From Bacteroides luhongzhouii (GTDB lineage: Bacteria > Bacteroidota > Bacteroidia > Bacteroidales > Bacteroidaceae), in contig NZ_CP059973.1 in the NCBI RefSeq assembly GCF_009193295.2, forward strand, positions 3,410,001 through 3,474,000: a DNA stretch of 64,000 bases, read 5' to 3'. Numbering within the stretch: the stretch's first letter is position 1; every line of letters starts with the position of its first letter. The notes under the pieces are model-generated. The model was given only the letters and a program-made list of their open reading frames with translations, made no database searches and was not told the DNA's origin. The position numbers were made by a program, and so were the translations under genes. Below are positions 30,049 to 39,780 of this stretch, piece after piece.

Positions 30049-33000
30049 ATGAATAATCTTCTTATTTGTAAAGGGATAAGTAAAAATAGCTATTCGTTTT
30101 TAGCTTTTTTACTATTCACCTTCATTTTAATTGTTCCGGCTGCTGCCCAAACATTGAAAGAGCATGATATAACGCTTCGCGTGCAAAATGAGCCGGTAGA
30201 AAGTGTTTTCAATAAAATCAGCAAACAGACTAATTTTAAATTTCTCTATGACCAGGAGACAGTGAACAAAGCTCCGAGAGTTTCTTTCGACATTAAAAAT
30301 GCTTCATTAAAACAGATTCTGGGGGAGATAACTACCCAGGCCAAACTTTATTTCAATAGGACTGATCATACAATTGCTGTCAGCAAACAGCCGCTTAAAA
30401 AGGAAGAAACAGCTCAACGTACACGCACTATCCAAGGAATTGTTGCAGATGATAAAGGAGAACCGGTGATTGGTGCCAGTGTTCAGATTAAAGGGGAAGG
30501 CAGTGGTACCATTACCGATATTGACGGGCGTTATTCAATCATGAATGTACCGGAATCTGCCACACTGACTATTTCTTATATCGGATATAAAACAGTGAAT
30601 ATCCCTGCAAAAGATAAGAATACGGCAAAAATCACGTTGGTGGAAGATAGTAAGATGATCGATGAAGTAGTCGTGGTAGGCTATGGCGTTCAGAGAAAAA
30701 GCGATGTTTCTACTTCTATTTCTTCCGTGAAAGCCGAACAAATAGCAGAAGTTTCCGCTTCCGATTTTCGTCAGGCGTTGGCAGGAAAAATGCCGGGAGT
30801 ACAGGTGACGCAGCCTAGTGGTGATCCGGAAGGAAGCGTAAGTATCCGTGTTCGTGGTATCAGCACAGTGAATGCAGGTAGTGATCCTCTCTATATTATC
30901 GATGGTGTACCGGTGGAACGTGGGTTTGCTAATTTGAATAATAATGATGTTGAATCTGTAGAAGTTTTGAAAGATGCTTCTTCGGCAGCTATTTATGGTA
31001 GTCGTGGATCGAATGGTGTAATTATTATTACGACCAAACAAGGGCAGTCGGAGAAGATGAAAGTGCAGTATGATGGATATTATGGTATCCAGAGTGTTTC
31101 GAAGAAACTTTCAATGATGAATGCATATCAGTTTGCCGAATTTGCAAAAGATGGGCATGATAACGCCTATCTGGATGCCAATCCCGGTGGATCACCGGAT
31201 GATCCGAATGGAATGCGTCCTAACTCATGGGAACGTATCCCCACCGAACTTTTTCCTTATCTGAATGGGGACAAGGGACTGACCGATACGGATTGGCAAG
31301 ATGCTATTTTTCGTACTGCGGCTACTACCAGCCACAATCTTTCTATTTCCGGCAGAGGAAAAACAGTTGGTTATTTTATTTCAGCCAACTATTATGATAA
31401 AGAAGGTATTATCATTAATTCCGATTTTAAGAAATATAGTATGCGTATGAATTTGGACGGGAAATATAAAAGGCTGAAATTTGGTCTGAATTTTTCTCCT
31501 TCTTATTCTACTTCCAACCGGGTAGATGCTTCCGGGTCCAATGGTATTGTGCAATCGGCCTTGATGATGCCTCCGGTATGGCCGGTGTATAATGCGGACG
31601 GAAGTTATAATTATCAGGGAAACGGATATTGGAGAATTGGAAATGACTATCAGCACAATGCCGTATTAAATCCGGTAGCCATGGCAAACCTGCAATCGGA
31701 TGTTGTAGACCGTATGGCTATTGTAGGAAAAGTCTTTGCGGAATTGGAGTTATATAAAGGACTAACCTATAACATTTCTTTTGGTGGTGATTATTATGGT
31801 TCGCATAACGATCAATACCGTTCATCGGAACTTCCGTTATTGGGACAGAAATATTATGATGTGAAGTCGAATCCTACTGCATACAGTTCATCCGGTTTTT
31901 ACTTCAACTGGTTGGTTGAGAATAAAATCAATTATAATACGACAATCAAAGATGCTCATTCTATCAATGTCGTTTTAGTGCAATCGGCTCAAAAAGAAAC
32001 ATATAAAGGGGATAATGTGACGGCTACCGATTTCCCGAATGACTACATACAAACAATTTCCGGAGGTACGGTAACGAAAGGTTCATCTGATAAAACACAG
32101 TGGACAATTGCTTCTTATCTGGCGCGTATACAGTATAGTTATAAAGGTAAGTATATGGCTTCTGCAGCGATCCGTGCGGACGGTTCTTCCCGTTTCGGAA
32201 AAAACAACCGCTGGGGATATTTCCCTTCTGCTTCTTTTGCGTGGAGAATAAGTGGAGAAGACTTTTTCACGAAAGCAAAATTTCTGTCGTTTGTCGATGA
32301 CTTGAAGCTTAGAGCCAGTTATGGAGTTACCGGCAATTTCCAGATTGGTAATTATGACCACCTGTCTCTGATGGCTTCCGATAACTATATACTCGGTACA
32401 GGTAATGGCCAGTTGGTGAATGGATATAAGCCTAGTACCATAAAGAATGAGGATTTGAGTTGGGAAAAGAATGCGATGGTGAATGTGGGTATCGACTTAC
32501 AAATGTTCAAAGGATTGTTGGGGCTGACTGTGGATTATTATAATACCAACACTTCTAATATGTTGTTGAACGTACCTGTTCCTCATCTGACCGGATATAG
32601 CACTGCATTGATGAATATCGGTAAAGTAAACAATCGGGGATGGGAAATCGCATTGACCTCACAGAAGAATATAACGAAAGATTTCGGTTATTCATTCAAT
32701 GCCAATTATGCTACGAATACAAATGAAGTAAAAGCACTGGGGCCGGGTAATGCTCCTATCATATCTACCGGTAGTGTAGATCATGCGTATTACATAACGA
32801 AAGTTGGTGAACCTATCGGTTGTTATTATCTGTTGGTGCAGGATGGCATTTTCTCCAATGAAGAAGAATTGAAGAAGTATCCTCATTTCAGCAATACCAA
32901 ACCTGGAGATTTCCGGTTTGTGGATGTAGATGGAGACGGTGTAATGGACTTGGATAAAGACCGTACGATAGTAGGTAACTATATGCCTGATTTCACCTAT

Positions 33001-33492
33001 GGATTCGGTGGAAAAGTATGGTTTAAGGGATTTGATCTTGATTTTAATTTCCAGGGAGTATATGGTAATGAGATTCTGAACTTGAATCGCCGATACATTG
33101 ATAATCTGGAAGGCAATACCAATGGTACTACCATCGCCTTGAATCGTTGGAAGAGTCCGGAAGATCCGGGAAACGGTCAGGTGAATCGTGCCAATCGTAA
33201 ATCAAAAGGTTATAATGGACGTACGTCAACCTGGCATTTGGAAGATGGTTCTTATCTACGGTTGCAGAATGTGACACTGGGATATACTTTGCCGAAGAAT
33301 CTGACCCAGCGCTTTTTTGTAGAAAAGTTGAGAGTATACGTTTCCGGACAAAATCTCTGGACTTCAACTAATTATAGCGGATATAATCCGGAAGTGAATG
33401 CCCGGCCGACTAATTCTCTTTCACCGGGTGAGGACTATGGAACTTATCCATTGGCTAAAACATTCTTATTCGGATTGAATATAACTCTTTAA
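30049..33492 (+). CDS. SusC-like TonB-dependent transporter with STN domain (second locus)
   Basis: 1147 residues: signal peptide (to about 33, VPAAAQ), STN domain (about 40-105; VESVFNKISKQTNFKFLYDQE), carboxypeptidase-regulatory-like domain (about 128-205; VADDKGEPVIGASVQIKGEG), TonB box (DEVVVVGYGVQ), plug (about 215-330; VRGISTVNAGSDPLYIIDGVP) and beta-barrel ending FGLNITL. It is a TonB-driven outer-membrane importer that also signals to FecR. The neighbours are not glycoside hydrolases but a phosphodiesterase, an organophosphate antiporter and two other exported proteins, so the cargo may be a phosphorylated compound. The 208-base gap before it contains small hairpins but no clear promoter. 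Confidence 0.95.
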   Translation: MNNLLICKGISKNSYSFLAFLLFTFILIVPAAAQTLKEHDITLRVQNEPVESVFNKISKQTNFKFLYDQETVNKAPRVSFDIKNASLKQILGEITTQAKLYFNRTDHTIAVSKQPLKKEETAQRTRTIQGIVADDKGEPVIGASVQIKGEGSGTITDIDGRYSIMNVPESATLTISYIGYKTVNIPAKDKNTAKITLVEDSKMIDEVVVVGYGVQRKSDVSTSISSVKAEQIAEVSASDFRQALAGKMPGVQVTQPSGDPEGSVSIRVRGISTVNAGSDPLYIIDGVPVERGFANLNNNDVESVEVLKDASSAAIYGSRGSNGVIIITTKQGQSEKMKVQYDGYYGIQSVSKKLSMMNAYQFAEFAKDGHDNAYLDANPGGSPDDPNGMRPNSWERIPTELFPYLNGDKGLTDTDWQDAIFRTAATTSHNLSISGRGKTVGYFISANYYDKEGIIINSDFKKYSMRMNLDGKYKRLKFGLNFSPSYSTSNRVDASGSNGIVQSALMMPPVWPVYNADGSYNYQGNGYWRIGNDYQHNAVLNPVAMANLQSDVVDRMAIVGKVFAELELYKGLTYNISFGGDYYGSHNDQYRSSELPLLGQKYYDVKSNPTAYSSSGFYFNWLVENKINYNTTIKDAHSINVVLVQSAQKETYKGDNVTATDFPNDYIQTISGGTVTKGSSDKTQWTIASYLARIQYSYKGKYMASAAIRADGSSRFGKNNRWGYFPSASFAWRISGEDFFTKAKFLSFVDDLKLRASYGVTGNFQIGNYDHLSLMASDNYILGTGNGQLVNGYKPSTIKNEDLSWEKNAMVNVGIDLQMFKGLLGLTVDYYNTNTSNMLLNVPVPHLTGYSTALMNIGKVNNRGWEIALTSQKNITKDFGYSFNANYATNTNEVKALGPGNAPIISTGSVDHAYYITKVGEPIGCYYLLVQDGIFSNEEELKKYPHFSNTKPGDFRFVDVDGDGVMDLDKDRTIVGNYMPDFTYGFGGKVWFKGFDLDFNFQGVYGNEILNLNRRYIDNLEGNTNGTTIALNRWKSPEDPGNGQVNRANRKSKGYNGRTSTWHLEDGSYLRLQNVTLGYTLPKNLTQRFFVEKLRVYVSGQNLWTSTNYSGYNPEVNARPTNSLSPGEDYGTYPLAKTFLFGLNITL

Positions 33493-33515
33493 TCATCCTT
33501 TAAAATACACGTTGT

Positions 33516-34907
33516 ATGAAAAAATATAAACTAATACTATTCTTGTCAGCTGCTTTTTTATCAGTTGCCTGTACAGATAGTTTCTTCGATTTGGAACCAA
33601 GTAGCAGTGTGCCTACCGATAAGGTATATAAGACAGCAGACGATTTTAATGTAGCTGTGATGGGATGTTACTCTAAATTGCAGACGCAGGTTTCTTATTT
33701 TACGGAGTGTTGCGAATATCGGAGTGATAATTTGACATTGAGCGCACCTACTGCCGGAACGCAGGACCGTTATGATATTGATCAGTTTGCAGATAAAGCT
33801 TCTAACGGCATTCTGGAAGATGCTTGGGCGAATTTTAATAACGGAGTCTATCGTTGTAATCTTATATTAGATAGGATTGATGAAGCCAACTTTGACGCTA
33901 CTCTGAAAAAACAATATAAAGGAGAAGCCCTTTTCATTCGTGCACTTACCTATTTTAATATGTACCGTCTGTGGGGAGGAATACCGATGACTAATAAAGT
34001 AGTGACAGTGGCCGAAGCTCTAAAAATCGGGCGTAGTTCAGACCAACAGGTTTATGATTTCCTTGTCGGTGATTTGAATCAGGTTATTAATGAAAGTATG
34101 TTGCCGTCTTCTTATACAAGTACGGATATGGGACGAGTGACTTCCGGTGCTGCAATGGCACTGCTTGGCAAGATTTACCTCACCTTCCATAAATGGACGG
34201 AAGCTCGCAATGTATTATCTCAATTAATAGGTAAGTATTCTTTGATGACTACTCCGGACCAGGTTTTTGATGTAAATAATAAAATGAATGATGAGATTAT
34301 TTTTGCTGTTCGTTTTAATAAAGATGTTGAAGGAGAAGGGCATGGATACTGGTTCTCTATCATTAACCTGACCGATGATACCAATCAGACAAAGGCGCTG
34401 AAAGAATGTTATAAAGACGGGGATAAGCGCAAAGATTTGATTACTTATGTAAAGGTGGAAGATAAAGTCTGTGTCATGAATAAATTTAAGGATGTCAAGA
34501 GTGCGACTTATAACACTGTTGGTAATGACCAGGTTATTCTCCGTTATGCCGATGTCTTGTTGATGTATGCGGAAGCTTTGAATGAAATCAGTTACAGTAA
34601 TTTGCAGAATTCAGAAGCCCTGGTTGCTTTGAATGCCGTACATACCCGTGCCGGCTTGTCTCCGATTCTGATTACGGAATTACCCGATCAGGATAGTTTC
34701 CGTAATGCGATTATGCTGGAACGTCAACAGGAATTTCCTTATGAGGGACAGCGTTGGTTTGATTTGGTACGTATGGGAGGTGCTAAGGAGGCCATGAAAG
34801 CAGAAGGACATATTATTCAGGATTACCAGTTCCTGTATCCTATTCCCAAAACGGAATTGGAAAGAATAAACAACACAGAATTGTTGTGGCAGAATACGGG
34901 ATATTAA
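33516..34907 (+). CDS. SusD-like lipoprotein (second locus)
   Basis: 463 residues, on the short side for SusD proteins. The lipobox (AAFLSVAC) is followed by TDSFFDLEPSSSVPTDKVYKT, a typical SusD start. Core helices KGEALFIRALTYFNMYRLWGGIPM and LRYADVLLMYAEALNEI and the C-terminal RQQEFPYEGQRWFDLVRMG are present. It would sit on the SusC encoded 24 bases upstream as the surface lid that captures substrate. The small size may reflect a small ligand rather than a long oligosaccharide; that is inference. Confidence 0.94.
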   Translation: MKKYKLILFLSAAFLSVACTDSFFDLEPSSSVPTDKVYKTADDFNVAVMGCYSKLQTQVSYFTECCEYRSDNLTLSAPTAGTQDRYDIDQFADKASNGILEDAWANFNNGVYRCNLILDRIDEANFDATLKKQYKGEALFIRALTYFNMYRLWGGIPMTNKVVTVAEALKIGRSSDQQVYDFLVGDLNQVINESMLPSSYTSTDMGRVTSGAAMALLGKIYLTFHKWTEARNVLSQLIGKYSLMTTPDQVFDVNNKMNDEIIFAVRFNKDVEGEGHGYWFSIINLTDDTNQTKALKECYKDGDKRKDLITYVKVEDKVCVMNKFKDVKSATYNTVGNDQVILRYADVLLMYAEALNEISYSNLQNSEALVALNAVHTRAGLSPILITELPDQDSFRNAIMLERQQEFPYEGQRWFDLVRMGGAKEAMKAEGHIIQDYQFLYPIPKTELERINNTELLWQNTGY

Positions 34908-34934
34908 TAGGGTTAAACTAAAAGAATTCAGACA

Positions 34935-36899
34935 ATGAAAAAAATAATATATAGCTTGTTGTTTATTCTTACAGTAGTTTTTACTGCTTGTGAAGAAGAT
35001 CTGCCAAAAGCGAGTTTCGATTTATATGAACTGAAGTCACTGGCGGCAACAGCCGGAGATATGAATGTGACTCTTTCTTGGGAGGCATACGAAAATGCCC
35101 GGCCTAATGAATATTTGATTCTTTGGACTTCCGGATCGTCAGATGCGGAAGGAGGTGAGATGACTGTGGATGCAAAAACAATGACTGCCACAATCAATAA
35201 TCTGGTGAATGATGTTGCTTACACTTTTTCTGTACAGCCTCGTTATACAGGAGGACTGGCCAGTAAAACGACCGCTGCCTGTACGCCGAAGAATGCAAGA
35301 TACCCGATTTCTGGTCTGACGGCAGCAGCCGGCAATGAAAGAGTACGTTTGAGATGGACAAAACCTGCCAGTGAACGTTTTACCCGTTATCAGGTTACTG
35401 TTAATCCGGGCAATCAGATTATCAATCTGGATGATACTTCATTGGAAGAATACATTGTTGACGGGCTGACTAACGATCAGGAATATACGTTCAATATAGT
35501 CTGTGTCTATCCCACAGGCAATTCTATTCCGGTGGAAACTTCAGCTACTCCGGGATTGATCTATCCTATTCTTGCCAATACGGAACTGGTCGTGTGGGAA
35601 CCTTGCGCCTTTGCTTATAACGATATGTATTTTATGGCAGGTGAAGTGAAATCGGTAAGCTGGGATTTTGGTGATGGTACGACATCAGGAGAAAACAACC
35701 CTGTACATGCATTTGCTACTACCGGAACTTATACAGTAGCTGTTACGGTGACTTATGTAAATAACACGACCGAGTCGGGTAGTCTGGCTGTTACAGTCGG
35801 CAATTATAAATGGAATTCTGTCGATTTGAACTTTGGCGGACTTACCGGATATGTAAAGACTTCCAATCCGGTGTTCTCTCCGGATGGAAAAACAATGTAC
35901 ATCCCAACATCTACTCCTGCAGGGCATTTATTTGCTATTGATGTAGTGAGCGGTGAATTCAAATGGGTGTTTGCTATCAGTAAGATAACGTATGGTGGAG
36001 GTGCGTTGGTGGCTCCTGATGGTACCATATACCAGTGTGTAAAAAATGCTACTATTAATAATGTATATGCAATAAATCCGAACGGGACTCAAAAGTGGGC
36101 GGCTAAATTGGATGCTGCGGTAGGTGCTTTTCCTGCATTGTCTGTCGATGGTGTTCTCTATTGTCTTACCAATAAGAGTACGTTGTATGCTCTCGATGCA
36201 TCCAGTGGCGTTATAAAATGGCAACAATCCCTTGACGGAGCAATAGGTAGTGCGGTAGCTATTGATAAAGCCGGAAATGTTTATGCGGGTACAAGTGCTG
36301 CTATTTATGCTTTTAAACCGAATAAGGATCAGATATGGAAATTGGAAGAAGTAAATGTGACAGAACAGGCTACGTTTGCTTTGAAAGATCAGATGCTTTA
36401 TGCGACGTTGAAAGGAGGCGGACTTGTTGCTGTCGATATGACAAACGGGACAAAGAAATGGACATATCCGACCACGAAAGGAGATGCCTATTTCCCGATT
36501 GTAGATAAAAATGGTAATATCTATTTTACGGAGAAAGGATCGCAAACAGTTCATGCTGTGAATGCCGGCGGGGCTAAAATCTGGGAGAAAAATGTAGGCA
36601 ACAATTTGAATTACAGTGGAGGTGCCTTGAGTACGGATGGTATTCTTTATATAGGTACTCAATCGAATAACAAAGTATTGGGACTTGATACCACTAATGG
36701 AAACATCGTCTTTGAAGAGACTGTAGGACAACAAGTCATGGCAGCTGTTACTATTGGTCCGGACAAACGGCTTTATTGTGGTACGATCGGATCTGGTAAT
36801 ATCGGTGCTGTCAAAGCGTTTGCTGTCAATAAGACTTTGGAGACAGACTCTTGGAGTATTCGTGGGGGTGATATTCAAGGTACAAACCGTCAAAAGTAA
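34935..36899 (+). CDS. Fn3-PKD-PQQ beta-propeller surface lipoprotein
   Basis: 654 residues. The lipobox (VVFTAC) is followed by EEDLPK, a charged tail expected for surface display. Then come two fibronectin-III-like domains (about 30-115 and 120-205), a PKD domain (about 215-290; SWDFGDGTTSGENNPVHAFATTG) and a C-terminal PQQ-type beta-propeller (about 300-650) with repeated units such as LYALDASSGVIKWQ, LVAVDMTNGTKKWTYP and VLGLDTTNGNIVFEE. No enzyme active site is recognised. Position after susD matches that of surface-binding proteins such as SusE/F, so a substrate-binding role is likely. The propeller's PQQ label refers to fold; cofactor binding is not implied. Confidence 0.88.
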   Translation: MKKIIYSLLFILTVVFTACEEDLPKASFDLYELKSLAATAGDMNVTLSWEAYENARPNEYLILWTSGSSDAEGGEMTVDAKTMTATINNLVNDVAYTFSVQPRYTGGLASKTTAACTPKNARYPISGLTAAAGNERVRLRWTKPASERFTRYQVTVNPGNQIINLDDTSLEEYIVDGLTNDQEYTFNIVCVYPTGNSIPVETSATPGLIYPILANTELVVWEPCAFAYNDMYFMAGEVKSVSWDFGDGTTSGENNPVHAFATTGTYTVAVTVTYVNNTTESGSLAVTVGNYKWNSVDLNFGGLTGYVKTSNPVFSPDGKTMYIPTSTPAGHLFAIDVVSGEFKWVFAISKITYGGGALVAPDGTIYQCVKNATINNVYAINPNGTQKWAAKLDAAVGAFPALSVDGVLYCLTNKSTLYALDASSGVIKWQQSLDGAIGSAVAIDKAGNVYAGTSAAIYAFKPNKDQIWKLEEVNVTEQATFALKDQMLYATLKGGGLVAVDMTNGTKKWTYPTTKGDAYFPIVDKNGNIYFTEKGSQTVHAVNAGGAKIWEKNVGNNLNYSGGALSTDGILYIGTQSNNKVLGLDTTNGNIVFEETVGQQVMAAVTIGPDKRLYCGTIGSGNIGAVKAFAVNKTLETDSWSIRGGDIQGTNRQK

Positions 36900-36905
36900 G
36901 TGATA

Positions 36906-37787
36906 ATGAGAATCTCGGTTTTTATTGTATTTATAGTAATGACAATGGGCTTATATGCACAGAAATATAAAGTAGGTACTACTACGGCTTTGTGGAAAGT
37001 ACCTGCTTCCACAGATTTTTTTCAAGCTCGGTCTGTGGGGGTAGAGTATGTTGAGGTGGCATTTAACCAGTGTTATAGAGGCGTTCCGGCAGATGAGGTC
37101 ATTCCTCGTGTTCGGGATATGAAAGCAAAAATTGATAGTGCCGGTATCAAAGTCTGGTCTATACATCTTCCTTTTTCCCGAACGCTGGATATATCGGTTC
37201 TCGATGAAAAGAAAAGGAAAGAAAATGTAGATTTTATGGCGGAGATGATTGAACAGTGTGCTCAATTTCAACCGAAATGTTTAGTTCTGCATCCAAGTTC
37301 CGAACCGATTGACGACAGTATTCGGGCACAAAGAATAGCCAATGCTTCCAGGTCTATCGCTTATCTGAAGAAGTATGCGGATCAGATAGGAGCACAGTTA
37401 TGTATAGAGAATCTGCCGCGGACTTGTCTGGGAAATACTCCTGAAGAACTTTGGGAGATTATCAAAAACATTCCCGGTGTGAAGGTTTGTTTTGATACCA
37501 ATCATTATACAAAAGGAACGACGGAACATTTTGTAGAAACCATTGGTGAACGTATTGGCACCATACATGCTTCGGATTTTGATTTTGTCAACGAGTACCA
37601 CTGGCTTCCTACGCAAGGCGATATTAAGTGGGGAAAGTTAATGCACGCACTCGAAGGAGTCGGTTATGAAGGAGTTTTCATGTATGAAGCGACTAAAGAT
37701 CATGAAAACCATGACACACGTCCAACACCGGAACGGGTCGTTGAAACTTTCAATAAAATAATTAATGATTATAAAACATTGAAATAA
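36906..37787 (+). CDS. Exported sugar phosphate isomerase/epimerase-like TIM barrel
   Basis: 293 residues with a signal peptide (MRISVFIVFIVMTMGLYAQ) and a xylose-isomerase-like/AP-endonuclease-2 TIM barrel: VEYVEVAFNQCYRGVPADEV, AKIDSAGIKVWSIHLPFSR, QLCIENLPRT, KVCFDTNHYTKG, TIHASDFDF and GVGYEGVFMYEA. The Glu, Asp and His residues in these segments are the usual divalent-metal ligands. Relatives act on sugars, inositol derivatives or oxidised sugars. An exported form suggests it acts in the periplasm on the imported compound. A GTG at 36900 is possible, but ATG 36906 directly starts the signal peptide. It lies six bases after the propeller gene. Confidence 0.85.
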   Translation: MRISVFIVFIVMTMGLYAQKYKVGTTTALWKVPASTDFFQARSVGVEYVEVAFNQCYRGVPADEVIPRVRDMKAKIDSAGIKVWSIHLPFSRTLDISVLDEKKRKENVDFMAEMIEQCAQFQPKCLVLHPSSEPIDDSIRAQRIANASRSIAYLKKYADQIGAQLCIENLPRTCLGNTPEELWEIIKNIPGVKVCFDTNHYTKGTTEHFVETIGERIGTIHASDFDFVNEYHWLPTQGDIKWGKLMHALEGVGYEGVFMYEATKDHENHDTRPTPERVVETFNKIINDYKTLK

Positions 37788-37788
37788 G

Positions 37789-38847
37789 ATGGATATAATA
37801 AGAAAAATACAATATTTATTGTTTTGCCTTTTGGCAATAGGTTTTGTTGCTTGCAATGATGATGATGACAACAGCACCGAAACAGGGCATGAAGGAATCC
37901 TTACTCAATTGGCAGAGGAAGTGGATGCCACAGCACAACAGTTGTGGAGTTCTTCTCCTTTGATTGTCAATGCCGGACGTACTACTGCTTTGACCAAAAT
38001 TCAGGGGTATGCGGATAAATGTAAAGATGATTATTTCATCAGTTATCTGAATGGTTTCGACCAGGCAAGTACAAGTATGGAAAAGTGTGATCCTATTATC
38101 TATTTTTATCGGAGCGCATTTGACCGTGTGATGGATGGAATTAAAAGTTCAAAAGTGGAAAATGGTACGGCAGAGATTTGGGCACTCTATAATATGGGAT
38201 ATGTGGTTAAGACTCCGTCAGGATGTTTTGCTATAGACATTTCTCATCGTTGGGCAAAAGAACTGGCGCCTTATATTGATTTTCTCTGCGTCACTCATAA
38301 GCATTCTGATCATTATAACAATGATCTGATTCAGGCTATGTTTGATTTAGGCAAACCGGTATTGTCCAACTACCTGAAGGATACGACATATCCTTATACC
38401 GCAAAAGGAGATAAAGATTATGAAATAGGAAAATTCAAGATTAAAACTTGTATCACCGATCACAACAATTCCGGATTATCTAATTTTGTGACTGTATTCT
38501 CAATTGATTGCGGTGAAGATACCGGCAACTTCGTCTTTATGCATGTAGGAGACTCCAACTATAAACCGGAACAATATACGAATCTGGCTTCTCATGTGAA
38601 TGTACTGATACCACGTTACGCTCCCAATGCACTGACTGAAAATAATATTCTAGGTTCGGGTGCGGGACAGGTAGAGCCGGATTATGTCTTGTTGTCACAT
38701 ATTCTGGAGCTGGCTCATGCTGGTGTTGACGAATCGAGATGGTCGTTGGATATGGCACTCGAACGGGCTTCGAAGATTAACTGTGAACAGACCTATGTAC
38801 CAATGTGGGGAGAAAAAATGGTCTGGAAAAACAATAAATTGAATTAA
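37789..38847 (+). CDS. Metallo-beta-lactamase-fold surface lipoprotein
   Basis: 352 residues. The lipoprotein signal (LAIGFVAC) is followed by NDDDDN, a strong surface-export signal. An N-terminal helical region of about 100 residues precedes an MBL-fold domain: GYVVKTPSGCFAIDISHRW, then the metal site THKHSDHYNN (HxHxDH), ITDHNNSGLSNF and FMHVGDSNYKPEQY. The second half of the metal ligands (VGDSN, and a His in LLSHILELAHAG) is also visible. Such proteins are hydrolases of phosphodiesters, lactones or esters; the substrate here is unknown. It is one base from the preceding gene's stop, so translational coupling is likely. Confidence 0.85.
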   Translation: MDIIRKIQYLLFCLLAIGFVACNDDDDNSTETGHEGILTQLAEEVDATAQQLWSSSPLIVNAGRTTALTKIQGYADKCKDDYFISYLNGFDQASTSMEKCDPIIYFYRSAFDRVMDGIKSSKVENGTAEIWALYNMGYVVKTPSGCFAIDISHRWAKELAPYIDFLCVTHKHSDHYNNDLIQAMFDLGKPVLSNYLKDTTYPYTAKGDKDYEIGKFKIKTCITDHNNSGLSNFVTVFSIDCGEDTGNFVFMHVGDSNYKPEQYTNLASHVNVLIPRYAPNALTENNILGSGAGQVEPDYVLLSHILELAHAGVDESRWSLDMALERASKINCEQTYVPMWGEKMVWKNNKLN

Positions 38848-38868
38848 AATACTTAATGTTTGCACTTT

Positions 38869-39768
38869 ATGAAACGGATATGTAACTTTATACTTCTTCT
38901 ATGTTTGGTACAACTGGCTGTTGCCCAAAATAGAATAACTGAAATCAGAGAAAACCTGTTAGGAAATCATCCTGATAAAATATTGGTTGTATCACATCGG
39001 GCCGACTGGCGTAATGCTCCGGAAAACTCATTGCAAGGGATACAAAATTGCATTGATATGGGAGTTGATATGGTAGAGATCGATTTGAAAAGAACCAAAG
39101 ACGGACATTTGGTAGTGATGCATGATAAAACAATCAATCGCACCATGAGCGGAAAAGGGCTGGTCGAAGATTATACATTAGCGGAATTGAAAGCCATGCG
39201 TCTAAAAAACGGGGTAGCTTGTAAAACAAGACATCAGATTCCTACATTGGAGGAAGTCATGTTGCTCTGCAAAGGTAAGATAATGGTAAATATTGATAAG
39301 GGCTATGATTATTTTCAGGAGGCTTATGCCGTACTCGAGAAGACAGGAACAGTCGACCAGTGTGTCATCAAAGCCGGGCTTCCTTATGAACAAGTGAAAA
39401 TTGAAAATGGTGCTGTGTTGGATAAAGTAATTTTTATGCCTATTGTACAGTTGCACAAAGAAGGAGCTGAAGCTGTTATTGACAGTTACCAGACTCACAT
39501 GAAGCCTGCAGCTTATGAGTTAGTATTTGATAATGATAGTCCGGAGGTTCTTAACTTGATAAAGAAGGTGCGTGATACAGGTTCTAACTTGTTTATTAAT
39601 TCTCTTTGGCCCGAACTGTGCGGTGGTCATGATGATGACCGTGCAGTAGAACTTCATCAACCGGATGAAAGCTGGGGATGGATTATTAATCATGGAGCAA
39701 AACTAATTCAAACCGATCGTCCTGCCCTCTTATTGGAGTATCTACGCAAAAAGAAGCTTCACGACTAA
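38869..39768 (+). CDS. Periplasmic glycerophosphodiester phosphodiesterase
   Basis: 299 residues with a signal peptide (NFILLLCLVQLAVAQ). The GDPD barrel carries the catalytic HR in VVSHRADWRNAPENSLQG, the metal-binding EIDLKRTKDGHLVVMHD and the conserved GKGLVEDYTLAELKAMRLKNG. The enzyme splits glycerophosphodiesters into sn-glycerol-3-phosphate and an alcohol. Immediately downstream (13 bases) is an organophosphate antiporter, which would take the released glycerol phosphate into the cytoplasm. Start at ATG 38869, where the signal peptide begins; a TTG at 38860 is less likely. Confidence 0.92.
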   Translation: MKRICNFILLLCLVQLAVAQNRITEIRENLLGNHPDKILVVSHRADWRNAPENSLQGIQNCIDMGVDMVEIDLKRTKDGHLVVMHDKTINRTMSGKGLVEDYTLAELKAMRLKNGVACKTRHQIPTLEEVMLLCKGKIMVNIDKGYDYFQEAYAVLEKTGTVDQCVIKAGLPYEQVKIENGAVLDKVIFMPIVQLHKEGAEAVIDSYQTHMKPAAYELVFDNDSPEVLNLIKKVRDTGSNLFINSLWPELCGGHDDDRAVELHQPDESWGWIINHGAKLIQTDRPALLLEYLRKKKLHD

Positions 39769-39780
39769 ATAGACTTTCTC

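Noticed and set aside
35928..36893. Minus-strand open frame of 321 residues inside the propeller lipoprotein gene
   Set aside because: Low-complexity antisense sequence rich in Ile, Ser and Arg; the plus-strand repeats explain the region.
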